52,104 bases of DNA from Phragmitibacter sp. (GCA_025361865.1 JANYJH010000024.1:1-52104); one strand, 5' to 3'; shown: positions 24,862 to 34,044, numbered from the stretch's first letter. Made by a program: numbers and translations. The notes: generated from the sequence alone by a model not told the origin.

Positions 24862-25796
24862 GTCAGTGGCGGTGGCTCCTTGTAAATGTCACAGGCCTCG
24901 AAGTAGTAGGCCATCAGCAGTAGAGCTGCATTTTGGTGGCGCGATGTCTTTTGCAAAGTGATGTGGTCCAAGATCTGGTAGAAGATGAGACTTTGGGCCT
25001 CATCGGCCTCGGCGAAAAGGAGTTCGGCTGCGTTGTAGAAGCCTTTGAACCGTTGACCGAGAAGTTCCTTGTCGCTGGTCGAGCGGTAGCGAAAATAAGT
25101 GCTGATGACGCTGGCCGCCTCAGCATTGCGGGAGCGCAGATGGCTGGCTACGAGGTCAGGGAGCTGATTGAACTCGATCTTACGATCCAACGAGGGGTCC
25201 AATGGTATGCCAAGGATAGGCATTGGACCGTCTTCATGGAGGATGTGGTGAATGACGGAGGAGAGAGCGTCATTGTCCACTGTCTCAGGCGTCATGCTTG
25301 GGGCCATGCCGCCGAGGATTTCGTCCTGATGGAATGGGTCGAGGCTGAGGAACTCCTCCTCTAAATGGCCCGTGAGAAGTGAACTGAGTGGATCAAGTTT
25401 GGGGTGGAGCGGCCGGATGTCGCGCAAGGTTTGCTCGATCTCGGGGCCGAGACCTTTGTATTTGTCGTTCACGACGTAGCGGAATGCCTTCACCTGCCCG
25501 GTTTGGTTCCAGTATTTCAGGAGGCCAGCGAGGTCTGTCGCCAGCTTGTCAGCTCCATACTTGTCGCCTTTCCAAACATCCTCTGGTGCGAAGACTTGGA
25601 AGTAGGTGCCTGAGGAGTCATCGAAGCCGTCGTTCTTGCGGTCACCGAGCTGCCCTTGCGGTTTAATCTGCCGAAACGCAGGTAGTTTTTTGCTCATGAT
25701 CCAAGTAAACAAGTCCTCAAACGCCTGACCATCGGACTGGTATGCGCGGACCTTAAACCGTAAGGATTGGACATGTTTCTGTTCGGGTGTGAGCAT
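24858..25796 (-). CDS. ABC-3C system effector with restriction-endonuclease-like N-terminus
   Basis: The 312-aa first gene of the operon starts at the ATG at 25796. The N-terminal ~110 residues contain GQAFEDLFTWIM, KPQGQLGDRKNDGF (51-58) and YFQVFAPEDVWKGD (65-78). Such blocks occur in ABC-3C effectors and look like a PD-(D/E)xK nuclease: Glu27, Asp56 and Gln67 are candidate active-site residues, with Lys54 in GDRKNDG. The C-terminal ~130 residues are helical and probably bind the other components. I infer DNA cleavage when the system is triggered. No other toxin gene follows. A 5-bp dyad at 25830-25841 lies upstream, but no convincing promoter was found. Confidence 0.8.
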   Translation of the reverse strand: MLTPEQKHVQSLRFKVRAYQSDGQAFEDLFTWIMSKKLPAFRQIKPQGQLGDRKNDGFDDSSGTYFQVFAPEDVWKGDKYGADKLATDLAGLLKYWNQTGQVKAFRYVVNDKYKGLGPEIEQTLRDIRPLHPKLDPLSSLLTGHLEEEFLSLDPFHQDEILGGMAPSMTPETVDNDALSSVIHHILHEDGPMPILGIPLDPSLDRKIEFNQLPDLVASHLRSRNAEAASVISTYFRYRSTSDKELLGQRFKGFYNAAELLFAEADEAQSLIFYQILDHITLQKTSRHQNAALLLMAYYFEACDIYKEPPPLT

Positions 25797-25839
25797 TGTC
25801 TGGAGGATGTGTGTAGCTTCTTTGTTTCAGACCAAATGG

Positions 25840-26243
25840 TCAAGCACCTACAGCCGACAAAGTTCGCTTTTGCAAGAGCATCTCCTTTCCCTCATCCGTC
25901 AAAGAGGTTGTGATCAGAAAGACTGTTTTTCCTTTTCGATAAAGTGGAGATTCCCACCCCGCCGGAGCGGATCCTAACGCACACCTACTTGTTTAACGAA
26001 TCCCTCGACATCGGAGCTATTAGCATCTCAGAGCCAGCCATAACCAAGCGCCCGAGTAGCAATGGTTTCCAAATGAGTAACATGTAGGGGAAAACTGAGG
26101 AAATCTCCAAAGTTGAACACGAGGGGATCATTGCCCTGCGGGCAACTGCGCAGGTGGGCGAGAGCGCTGGCTTTGATGGTGCAGGTGAGGATGATAAAAT
26201 GGGCATCGGATGCGCTTCGCGACTTTGGCTTTAGCCGAATCAT
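25840..26243 (-). pseudogene. Decayed gene upstream of the ABC-3C operon
   Basis: From an ATG at 26243 the minus strand encodes a sensible run (HFIILTCTIKASALAHLRSC and THLETIATRALGYGWL). It is interrupted by an in-frame TGA at 26030-26028, continues in the same frame (DANSSDVEGFVKQVGVR) to a TAG at 25976-25974, and then picks up in another frame as ESPLYRKGKTVFLITTSLTD, ending at TGA 25842-25840. The chain would be about 130 aa. One nonsense codon plus one frameshift mark it as broken. I do not recognise the family. It points the same way as the ABC-3C genes. The remaining gap 26244-26440 is A/T-rich. Confidence 0.5.
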
Positions 26244-26354
26244 TCGAGATGCGGCTAAAGCAGCAGCCACTCTGCAGGGCAAACAGTCCTGCTACCCAAA
26301 AAGCCACTTAAAATTCTCAATTCTGATAAACTTCACAAAATTATCATAATTATA

Positions 26355-26383
26355 TTTACAATTCTAGTAATTACGGTTAATAT
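26355..26383 (+). promoter_or_regulatory. Sigma-70-like promoter for the small secreted peptide
   Basis: TTTACA (26355-26360) is followed by a 17-base spacer and TAATAT (26378-26383). This is a close match to a housekeeping promoter in an A/T-rich block. Transcription would begin near 26390, leaving a leader of about 50 bases before the ATG at 26441. Confidence 0.55.
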
Positions 26384-26440
26384 TATTCTCATTCCAGCAA
26401 ACAAACTCATTCAACTCTCAAATCCAACCCAACAACTACT

Positions 26441-26623
26441 ATGAAATTCCTTGCCAAACTCCTCGTGCTTGCCTTCGCCGCTAAAACCTTCATGGCTTCC
26501 CCTCAGCATTCAGCCAGTAAGAAAATGAACAACGTCGGTGACATGACGCTCCGCCAACTCAGCCACGAAGCCATGAGCACCTTCTCAATGGTGGAAGCGA
26601 AACTCTCGAAACTCCTTTCCTAG
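26441..26623 (+). CDS. Small secreted peptide (60 aa), function unknown
   Basis: The 60-aa product has a signal-peptide-like N-terminus (MKFLAKLLVLAFAAKTFMAS) and a mature part of about 40 residues with an amphipathic helix (LRQLSHEAMSTFSMVEAKLS). It lies 58 bases downstream of a good sigma-70-like promoter, which supports expression. Its TAG stop overlaps the TAG stop of the convergent tilS gene by two bases. No Shine-Dalgarno sequence is visible. Because it is short and has no family, a non-coding role for the transcript cannot be excluded. Confidence 0.5.
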   Translation: MKFLAKLLVLAFAAKTFMASPQHSASKKMNNVGDMTLRQLSHEAMSTFSMVEAKLSKLLS

Positions 26624-27648
26624 TCGGCCTCCTCCAGGAACAGCCTTTGGGCCTTCCGTCTCAGATGGCGGTCATGCGGCAGATTGATCTTGGCTGGCCC
26701 ATCCGGCTTCAGCAGATCGAGCGCTTGTTCCAGTTCGTGATTGCCGATTCCGCGCAATCCAAGGCCATCCACCAGCCAATACCTGACGATCCGTGAAGTG
26801 ATCGCAGGATGAAGTTCTCTCAATCGAGAGATTAGCAGCGAGTGATCAGGCCGAATCAACGCCAAATGGACGATCAAGTCCATCGCGAGCCCTTGCAGGC
26901 AATCCTCATCCCGTGCGGCCAGTTTGCCGAAGCGGGCAATAACAGGCGTCACTTCCCGCTGAAGCACGTCATCCAGTAACGGCAGCACTTCATGCCGAAG
27001 TCGATTCCGACGATGCAGCGCCGAGAGATTGCTGGAATCCTCGCGATACGTTAGCGACTGAGCCTCAGCATAAGCATCCAGCTCTTCGCGCCGCACCTCC
27101 AGCAGCGGACGAATCTTGAGCAAGTCACCACCGAGAGCCGCCATCGGCTCCATGCCGGTGACGCCCTGCATCGCTGAGCCCCGGAGCAGATTCCCGAGAA
27201 TGGTCTCTGCATTGTCATCCGTATGATGAGCCAGGAAAACGAATCGCGTTCCCACTTGCCGGGCCACGGTCCCAAAAAATACGTCCCGCCGTTCGCGAGC
27301 CGCCGTCTCCGTGGAAAGCTTCGCCGCTGACGCAAACGCCGCGATGTCCTCCCGATAGACCACGCAGGGCAGATCGTAGCGTTTGGCCAGCCTACGCACG
27401 AAGGCCGCATCCTGGCCAGATTCCCGACCGCGCAGGCCATGATTGAAGTGCGCAACGGTGAGTTTCTGCCAGCCTTGCGAAACCAAAAAATGCAGTAGCG
27501 CGACTGAATCCCGCCCGCCGGAGACGCCGATCACGGCTGGCTGGTCTGGCGCGAGAGCAGGGATATTTTGTAACGACTTCAGTGCCTTGCCCTCAAAGGC
27601 CGCTGCTTTAGCCGATGACTTCTTTGCCGAAGTAGGGCTTGAGCGCAT
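26620..27648 (-). CDS. tilS: tRNA(Ile)-lysidine synthase
   Basis: TilS converts the wobble cytidine of tRNA-Ile(CAU) to lysidine using lysine and ATP. The PP-loop is SGGRDS (about 43-48 of a 342-aa protein started at the ATG at 27648), followed by VAHFNHGLRG (HxNHGLRG) and LAHHTDDNAETILGNLLRG, all hallmarks of the family. The TilS C-terminal domain is short: after ~310 residues it ends at FLEEAD. The start overlaps the end of serS by about 41 bp; a frame extending to 27768 is open but lies wholly within serS. No Shine-Dalgarno sequence is seen, so coupling to serS translation is likely. Confidence 0.93.
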   Translation of the reverse strand: MRSSPTSAKKSSAKAAAFEGKALKSLQNIPALAPDQPAVIGVSGGRDSVALLHFLVSQGWQKLTVAHFNHGLRGRESGQDAAFVRRLAKRYDLPCVVYREDIAAFASAAKLSTETAARERRDVFFGTVARQVGTRFVFLAHHTDDNAETILGNLLRGSAMQGVTGMEPMAALGGDLLKIRPLLEVRREELDAYAEAQSLTYREDSSNLSALHRRNRLRHEVLPLLDDVLQREVTPVIARFGKLAARDEDCLQGLAMDLIVHLALIRPDHSLLISRLRELHPAITSRIVRYWLVDGLGLRGIGNHELEQALDLLKPDGPAKINLPHDRHLRRKAQRLFLEEAD

Positions 27649-28879
27649 CGGGGATTTTAATGGTGCCGTCGGCTTGTTGGTAGGTTTCGAGGAGTGCGAC
27701 GTAGAGCCGTGCAAGCGCCGTGCCGGAGCCGTTGAGCGTGTGGCAGAACGTGTTTTTTCCCTTTTCATCCTTGAAGCGGAGATTCATGCGCCGCGCCTGA
27801 TAGTCGCCGAAACTACTGCAACTGGAAACCTCAAGATAGCCATTCTGTCCCGGAGCCCAGACTTCGATGTCATAGGTCTTAGCCGAGCCAAAGCCGATGT
27901 CGCCCGTGCAGAGCTCGATGACGCGATAGTGAAGGCCCAGCTTTTGGAGCACTTTTTCGGCGTTGGCCGTGAGCTTTTCCAGCTCCTCCATGGAAGCTTC
28001 CGGCGTCGTAATCTTGACCAGTTCGATCTTGTCGAATTGATGCATTCGGATCAAGCCGCGCGTCCCGAGGCCCGCCGATCCAGCCTCCCGGCGGAAACAA
28101 GGCGTATAAGCGGCGTATTGAATCGGCAACTGTTCCAGCTTCACGATCTCTTCACGATGAAGATTGGTCACTGGCACTTCAGCGGTCGGTGCGAGGTAGA
28201 GTTCATCGCGATCACAGCGATAAAGCTGGTCTTCAAACTTCGGCAACTGCGAAGTCCCCACCAGCGAATCCGCCTTCACGAGAAACGGCACGCCGACCTC
28301 GGTATAGCCGTGTTCCGTCGTGTGAAGATCGAGCAGGAAATTGATCAGCGCACGCTCCAGCTTCGCGCCAAGACCACGATAAACGACGAACGCGCTGCCC
28401 GTAATTTTTGCGCCGGCCTCGAAGTCGAACAGTCCATGCTCAGCACCGAGAACCGTGTGATCCTTCGGTGTAAACGCATACTCCGGCTTCTCACCCCAGA
28501 CACGCACTTCCGGATTCTCTTCCGCGCTGTGGCCGATGGGACAGGCTTCATGCGGCAGGTTCGGGATACCGAGCATCAACTCACGCTGCTTCACGTCCAA
28601 CGCTTCTGCTTCCTTGCCCAACTGAGCGATGCGATCACCGATGCCGCGCACTTCCGCCTCGATAGCTGAGGTGTCATTACCTTGTTTCTTAGCAAAGCCG
28701 ATCTCCTTGCTGATCCGGTTGCGATCACTCTGAAGCTTCTGATTTTCCGTCTCCGCCGCGCGCCGATCCTTGTCTATGGAAAGCACCTCATCCACTAAAG
28801 CGGCAAAATCACCACCGCGTGTGGCGAGGCGTTCCTTCACATAGTCGGGCTTTTCACGGAAGAGTCGGATGTCGAGCAT
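27608..28879 (-). CDS. serS: Seryl-tRNA synthetase
   Basis: The 423-aa class II synthetase charges tRNA-Ser. It starts at the ATG at 28879 (MLDIRLFREKPDYVKERLAT), the canonical SerRS N-terminus; a frame 12 codons longer is unlikely. The coiled-coil arm spans about 30-100 (ETENQKLQSDRNRISKEIG). Motif 2 is FRREAGSAGLGTRGLIRMHQ, and motif 3 lies in LNGSGTALARLYVALLE followed by the expected KIPDALKPYFG end. It is upstream of, and overlaps, tilS. Confidence 0.96.
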   Translation of the reverse strand: MLDIRLFREKPDYVKERLATRGGDFAALVDEVLSIDKDRRAAETENQKLQSDRNRISKEIGFAKKQGNDTSAIEAEVRGIGDRIAQLGKEAEALDVKQRELMLGIPNLPHEACPIGHSAEENPEVRVWGEKPEYAFTPKDHTVLGAEHGLFDFEAGAKITGSAFVVYRGLGAKLERALINFLLDLHTTEHGYTEVGVPFLVKADSLVGTSQLPKFEDQLYRCDRDELYLAPTAEVPVTNLHREEIVKLEQLPIQYAAYTPCFRREAGSAGLGTRGLIRMHQFDKIELVKITTPEASMEELEKLTANAEKVLQKLGLHYRVIELCTGDIGFGSAKTYDIEVWAPGQNGYLEVSSCSSFGDYQARRMNLRFKDEKGKNTFCHTLNGSGTALARLYVALLETYQQADGTIKIPDALKPYFGKEVIG

Positions 28880-28971
28880 AGGGCGCGGAAAATAGAGGCA
28901 AAGTCGCGTGTGCAAAGCGTAAATTTGCTGTTGTCTGAAACTTCATCGTCGCTTCCCGTCCAACAGCTCAG

Positions 28972-30138
28972 ATGATCTACCTTGATTCCAACGCCACCAC
29001 CCAAGTTGATCCGCGTGCCGTTGAGGCCATGCTGCCCTTCCTCACGCAGCACTATGCCAATGCCTCCGCCTCTTATGCCGCAGCACGAATCGTGAGAAAG
29101 GCGCTGAACACGGCCCGCGAACAAGTGGCGGCGCTGTTGAGTTGTGAGCCTGAGGAAATCATCTTCACCAGTGGCGGCACCGAGTCCAACAATGCCGCCA
29201 TCTTCTCAGTGCTGACGATGGCTTCGCTTCGTGCTCATTTCGTAACAGCGAAAACGGAACACAGCGCCGTTATTGAGCCCGCGAAGCATTGGTCTGACCG
29301 AGGCCATCCGGTGACGGAAGTGGATGTGGATCACGCTGGAATCGTGCGCATTGATGAACTTCGCGAAGCCACGCGAGCTGGGCAAACGGCCCTCGTCAGC
29401 GTGATGTGGGCGAACAATGAAACGGGGGTCATCGCGCCCATGACGGAAGCCATTGAAGCGGCTCATCATCATGGCGCGCTCTTCCATACGGACGCGGTTC
29501 AAGCCGTCGGCAAAGAACGAATTTCATTGCGTGATCTGCCCATTGATTACCTCTCCCTCAGCGGCCACAAACTTCATGCGCCGAAAGGCGTAGGTGCGCT
29601 TTACATCAGCAAGCGCGTGCGCTTCAAGCCGTGGCAAATCGGCGGCGGGCAGGAATTCGGTCGTCGTTCTGGCACGGAGAACGTGGCCTCCATCGTCGCG
29701 CTCGGTGTGGCTGCGGACTTGATGCGGCAGGAGTTGGAGCGCGGAGGCGATGTCGAGATCAAAGCCATGCGTGATGCCTTTGAGGAACGCGTCATCGAAG
29801 CCCTACCCGACACGCTGCGGAACGGTCATCGCGAGCAGCGGCTCGGCACCACTTCCAGCCTTTGTTTTCCTGGCGTGGACGCTGCTGGTCTGCTGATCTT
29901 GCTGGATCAGCGAGGCGTTGCTTGTGCCGCTGGCTCCGCCTGTCACACCGCCGATCTTCATCCGTCCCATGTCTTGGAAGCGATGGGCTATGATGCCCGA
30001 CACGCTGCTAGCACCTTGCGGTTTTCTTGGTCCCGATTCAATACAATGATCGAGACTGCGGCAGCCGCTGAGCACGTCATTCAGAGCGTGCAGAAGATGC
30101 GCTCTCTGCGTTCAGCGGGAGATGTGATCAACCACTAA
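28972..30138 (+). CDS. Cysteine desulfurase (NifS/IscS family)
   Basis: The 388-aa PLP enzyme removes sulfur from cysteine for iron-sulfur cluster or thio-tRNA synthesis. The N-terminus MIYLDSNATT is typical. The PLP lysine is Lys200 in LSGHKLHAPKGVG, His97 in KTEHSAV sits over the ring, and the catalytic Cys324 is in AAGSACHTADLHPSHVL. The short active-site loop suggests the group I (IscS/NifS) type. No IscU, IscR or SufU is adjacent. It is divergent from serS and overlaps the convergent amidase gene by 4 bp. Whether it is IscS or NifS proper cannot be told. Confidence 0.93.
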   Translation: MIYLDSNATTQVDPRAVEAMLPFLTQHYANASASYAAARIVRKALNTAREQVAALLSCEPEEIIFTSGGTESNNAAIFSVLTMASLRAHFVTAKTEHSAVIEPAKHWSDRGHPVTEVDVDHAGIVRIDELREATRAGQTALVSVMWANNETGVIAPMTEAIEAAHHHGALFHTDAVQAVGKERISLRDLPIDYLSLSGHKLHAPKGVGALYISKRVRFKPWQIGGGQEFGRRSGTENVASIVALGVAADLMRQELERGGDVEIKAMRDAFEERVIEALPDTLRNGHREQRLGTTSSLCFPGVDAAGLLILLDQRGVACAAGSACHTADLHPSHVLEAMGYDARHAASTLRFSWSRFNTMIETAAAAEHVIQSVQKMRSLRSAGDVINH

Positions 30139-30866
30139 ATCCTCGGCATCGGCCCCGGCACGATCCTTTGATATTGCGCCATCACACGGCCTAGGAACCA
30201 GTTCCATGTCGGACCGGGACGACCACGATCCAAGAGGAAATGCGGGCAGGGTTTGTGCTCAGGATTCACGCCGATACGACGCCAATGATAATGCGGAACC
30301 ACATGGCTGATGGGAATCTGGTGCTCATACATGAGGTAGGCGGCGAGCTTCGCGGTGTTGTCGATCGTGCGCGCCAGATCGTTTCCGTTATGCTCACACA
30401 TCTCGATCCCGACGCTATAATTGTTGCCCGGACCGTCAAAGTCTGCGTGCTCGCCTTGCTCATTCGTGGGTAAATGCTGATAGGCCACGTCCGCCTGCAC
30501 GGTGAAATGCCAGATGAGAAAACCAATGCGATTCCCACCCACGCGGCGTGGCGCGGTGAGGGCTCCACGCTTCAACGCCAGCGCATGATGCCAAGCATCC
30601 CCCGTGCTGTTTTCCGTCGCGTGGATGGTGATGTATTGCGTCTGCATGGGCCGGTAATACTTCCGTCCAGCCGTGCCGAAGGGAACCAAATCCTGCTTCA
30701 CCTTAGCCTCCAGTAAGAGTTGCACGGGCGTGACTTGCGTCGTGGGAACAGGGCCTAGTCTCGCATCCCAAGTTCCGACATAGGGGCTGATGGACTCACA
30801 ACCATTGAAAGTGATGAGCAGGACGGCGGCTCCGAAAAGAGGAAGAATGAGTCGAAGAGAACGCAT
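30135..30866 (-). CDS. N-acetylmuramoyl-L-alanine amidase lipoprotein (AmpD-like)
   Basis: The 243-aa product has a lipoprotein signal ending LLITFNGC (Cys23). The Amidase_2 domain follows, with His82 in YITIHATENS as the first zinc ligand, GIEMCEHNGND (Glu155 in the active-site area) and the C-terminal HVVPHYHWRRI with NPEHKPCPHFLLD, supplying further His/Cys ligands (His194, Cys207 or His209 are candidates). It should cut the bond between MurNAc and L-Ala in peptidoglycan or its fragments, probably on the periplasmic side of a membrane. A segment before the domain (LLLEAKVKQDLVPFGTAGRK) may be linker. Confidence 0.9.
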   Translation of the reverse strand: MRSLRLILPLFGAAVLLITFNGCESISPYVGTWDARLGPVPTTQVTPVQLLLEAKVKQDLVPFGTAGRKYYRPMQTQYITIHATENSTGDAWHHALALKRGALTAPRRVGGNRIGFLIWHFTVQADVAYQHLPTNEQGEHADFDGPGNNYSVGIEMCEHNGNDLARTIDNTAKLAAYLMYEHQIPISHVVPHYHWRRIGVNPEHKPCPHFLLDRGRPGPTWNWFLGRVMAQYQRIVPGPMPRI

Positions 30867-30920
30867 GGCCCATTTATTTAACCTTTCTTAGACAATGAGC
30901 AAGCGCGACCTGCCATTGCG

Positions 30921-30937
30921 AAATCAAGTCATGATTT
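30921..30937. promoter_or_regulatory. glnB: AAATCA-N5-TGATTT dyad upstream of glnB
   Basis: AAATCA (30921-30926) and TGATTT (30932-30937) form a perfect 6-bp dyad with a 5-base spacer about 60 bases before the glnB start at 30995. It could be a protein-binding site. I could not match it to NtrC or another known operator. Confidence 0.3.
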
Positions 30938-30976
30938 GGCTTGCAAGCCCTTCCCTGCATCGCTTAATCAAATTAA

Positions 30977-31345
<369 letters not shown>

Positions 31346-31349
<4 letters not shown>

Positions 31350-32182
31350 TTCGTGAGTGGCGGATCAATGATCCAGCCTTGGTGATAAGCCACGAAGAGC
31401 AGAATGCCGACGATCACGCGGTAGATAGCGAAGCCATTGAAGCTGTGGCCCTTAACATAGCCGATGAGCCAGCGCACAACAAAGAACGACGTGACAAATG
31501 CGACCACGAATCCCAGAGCGACCATCGGCCAGTTCTCCACTGAGTGCGGCAAAGCCACTCCGTTGACGGGCTTGGGATGAAGCGCTTCCAATATCTTAAC
31601 TCCACTGGCTGCGAACATAGTCGGGATACCGAGCAGGAATGTGAACTCCGTGGAAGCTGAACGGGTCAGGCCAAAAAACATGGCCAGCATAATGGTCGAA
31701 CCAGATCGTGATGCGCCCGGAAAGACCATCGCGATAATTTGGCCAAAACCAACGATCACCGCTACTGTGTGAGTCACCTCGTCATCCAGCACGCGACGTT
31801 TGCAGAGCGCTTCGACCGCCAGCATAATGAGACCACCAATGAGGAGCGCCCAGGCCACAGGTTGGATGGTTTCAGGCAGCTTGATCCCCAGCTTCTTCAT
31901 CACAGGATAAGCCGCTGAGGTAACGAGGAAAGCCAGGGTCAGCTTGATCAGCATCGAACGGTTCGTCGGGTTGTTAAGTCCAAAGATCATGCCTGATAAC
32001 TTCGTCCAAAACAGCGGCACCAGCGCCAGCACCGCCCCTAGTTGGATGACCACATTGAAGAGATCCGTTTGCCGGGGCAGCCATTGTTCAGCGATGAGCA
32101 AATGGCCTGTGGAAGAAACAGGGATGAACTCAGTAAGTCCTTCAATGAGTCCTAGAAGTATGACGGAAAGCCAGTCGGGCAT
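31346..32182 (-). CDS. uppP: Undecaprenyl-diphosphate phosphatase
   Basis: The 278-aa integral membrane enzyme dephosphorylates undecaprenyl-PP, recycling the lipid carrier for peptidoglycan and exopolysaccharide assembly. It has the UppP/BacA signatures GLIEGLTEFIPVSSTGH (11-27, with the catalytic Glu and Ser) and PGASRSGSTI in the second re-entrant motif. About eight hydrophobic segments are seen. It converges with glnB. It would regenerate the carrier used by the exopolysaccharide locus further right. Confidence 0.95.
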
Positions 32183-32453
32183 AAGTGTTTAGTGTGCGCT
32201 TGAAGCTGCATGTTGCGGACATCACGAGGAAGCGCAAGCAACAAGTCTCAAATCAACAATGAAGGCTTTCACCTCATGCGCCATAGGCATTTTACCAGCC
32301 ACAGATCCTCATTTTAGTGAACATGGTTTTACCCAAGGATTATCTCACAGCAAAAGTGACTTGATCTTGGCAAGCCTCATCGCTCGCTCTACTTTTACGA
32401 CCACCCGTGGCGTGATTTTCAACATTCCTCCCACCCTGACTGTCGCAGTCCCG

Positions 32454-33344
32454 ATGCCAAGCTCAAGACAAGTCCAGTCATCTCCAACCACCGTATTTTC
32501 CTCCGGTGCGTTGTGCCTTTGGCTGATGCTGTTTGCCATAAGTGTCCGGGCTTCAGAAACCACGCGATGCAGACTGGCAGATGGTTTCGATCACGCCGTC
32601 GGGAAGCCTGACGCGAAGGGCTACCACAAGGCACGCGGCTTCTCCCCGAATGGCCACATGGGCGAGGACTGGAATGGTGACGGCGGCGGAGATACCGATC
32701 TGGGTGATCCCATCTACGCCATCGGTCACGGTGTCGTGGTCTTCTCCGACAACGTTCACAGTGGCTGGGGTAACGTCATTATCATCCGCCATGCCTACCG
32801 GGAAAATGATGGCCGGATCAACATGGTGGACTCGCTCTACGGACACCTGCTGGTGCGTAAGTTCAATGTAGGTGCTGTGGTCGAGCGTGGACAGTTGATC
32901 GCGACGATGGGCACCAACAACGGCATGTATCCCGCCCATCTTCACCTAGAGGTTCATAAGAATCTCGTCATGGGCCTCAATCGGAGCCAGTTCGCCCACG
33001 ATTACTCGAACTACTACAGCCCGACGGCCTTCATTGAGGGGCATCGTCGTTTATCAGCAGACTTCGGCAAGTATGACATCCCCATGGAAATTTCCACGTA
33101 TGGTCAGGCGGTGACTGAGGCCCAAAAACAGAGCGGTAAAAAACTCATCATCCCAGTCATCAAGAATCCCACAGTTCCGACCAAGCCTACGCCGACGACA
33201 GTGACGACGACTCCGAAAGATCCGAAGCCTTCCACCTCTGGAACTCCTCCAGCCACGCCGGAAACCAAGAGCGATTTCTGGTCACGACTCCGAACGAAGC
33301 TGAAAGAAGGCCAGACCACGAATGCGGATGACGCTAAGAAATAG
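32454..33344 (+). CDS. M23 family metallopeptidase (LytM-like)
   Basis: The 296-aa protein starts at the ATG at 32454; a hydrophobic signal follows (GALCLWLMLFAISVRAS). An open frame to 32259 encodes an untypical N-terminus and is rejected. The LytM/M23 zinc site is His68...Asp72 in NGHMGEDWN and His162-Leu-His164 in AHLHLEVH, with His131 in LYGHLL. It should cleave peptidoglycan cross-bridge peptides in the periplasm. After the domain a Pro/Thr/Lys-rich stretch (about 230-270) acts as a linker, with a charged helical end. All catalytic ligands are present. Confidence 0.9.
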   Translation: MPSSRQVQSSPTTVFSSGALCLWLMLFAISVRASETTRCRLADGFDHAVGKPDAKGYHKARGFSPNGHMGEDWNGDGGGDTDLGDPIYAIGHGVVVFSDNVHSGWGNVIIIRHAYRENDGRINMVDSLYGHLLVRKFNVGAVVERGQLIATMGTNNGMYPAHLHLEVHKNLVMGLNRSQFAHDYSNYYSPTAFIEGHRRLSADFGKYDIPMEISTYGQAVTEAQKQSGKKLIIPVIKNPTVPTKPTPTTVTTTPKDPKPSTSGTPPATPETKSDFWSRLRTKLKEGQTTNADDAKK

Positions 33345-33500
33345 AGCTTACTGAATCGCAGCAGATGCTGGAGGATCAAGCATCTTGAAAAAAGAGAGAC
33401 CAAGAGGAGTTGATGTCGGTTGTGGCCTGTTAGTGCGGCCTGCAACACTAAGAGACTGATCAGAGTGCTAGGCTGTTCGAGGCTAACGCACCAAACGAAG

Positions 33501-33525
33501 AAAGGCGGACATAACGTCCGCCTTT
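33501..33525 (-). terminator. Intrinsic terminator-like hairpin after the RRM gene
   Basis: AAAGGCGGAC (33501-33510) and GTCCGCCTTT (33516-33525) form a 10-bp stem with a 5-base loop, about 34 bases beyond the stop of the RRM gene. On the minus strand it is followed by CTTCGTTT, a modest U-rich tail. Confidence 0.75.
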
Positions 33526-33558
33526 CCTGCTGAAAATATCGGGTTGGGTAATCTTGGA

Positions 33559-34044
33559 TCAATCCCAGTCGCCACCACCACCACCGCCGCCAAAGCCTCC
33601 GCCGCCGCGCTTACCACGGTCCCAAGAGCCCTTGCCTTTGTCCTTGAAGCCGCCTCCGCCGCCTCCGCCACTTTTGTAGCCGCCGCCGCCGCCGCCGCCT
33701 CCGCCTCCGCCGCCTCCATACCCACCACCGCCGCCGCCTGGGGGTTTGAAACCACCACCACCACCGCCGCCACCACCGGGGCGAGGTGTGAAGGGACGAT
33801 CTTCCTTAGGCCGAGCTTCGATCACCTTGAGGGGACGACCGGACACTTCGATATTGTTGAGTCCGTTGATGGCCGCACGGGCCTCGTCATCGTTGGGCAT
33901 GTCCACGAAAGCAAATCCGCGTGAGCGGCCTGTTTCGCGATCAAGGATAATACGGGCATTAGTGACTGCCCCGTAGGCTTCGAAGGCCTGACGCAATTCA
34001 GCGTCCGTGAGGCTGTAGGAGAGATTACTGACGTAGAGGTTCAT
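33559..34044 (-). CDS. Glycine-rich RRM RNA-binding protein
   Basis: The 161-aa protein has one RNA-recognition motif: RNP2 is LYVSNL (3-8) and RNP1 is RGFAFVDM (42-49). From about residue 88 the tail is almost all glycine with Lys, Phe, Tyr, Arg and Pro. Similar RRM-plus-glycine proteins in cyanobacteria and other bacteria bind RNA, often in cold or stress responses. The gene is preceded by a promoter whose transcript would carry a leader of ~100 bases, and is followed by a hairpin terminator, so it is probably monocistronic. Confidence 0.93.
   Translation of the reverse strand: MNLYVSNLSYSLTDAELRQAFEAYGAVTNARIILDRETGRSRGFAFVDMPNDDEARAAINGLNNIEVSGRPLKVIEARPKEDRPFTPRPGGGGGGGGGFKPPGGGGGGYGGGGGGGGGGGGGYKSGGGGGGGFKDKGKGSWDRGKRGGGGFGGGGGGGDWD

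Noticed and set aside
27443-28669. 408-aa open frame on the + strand
   Set aside because: Antisense to tilS and serS, both with unmistakable synthetase and PP-loop motifs.
33483-33924. Ala-rich open frames opposite the RRM gene
   Set aside because: They are other-frame readings of the glycine codon run in the RNA-binding protein.
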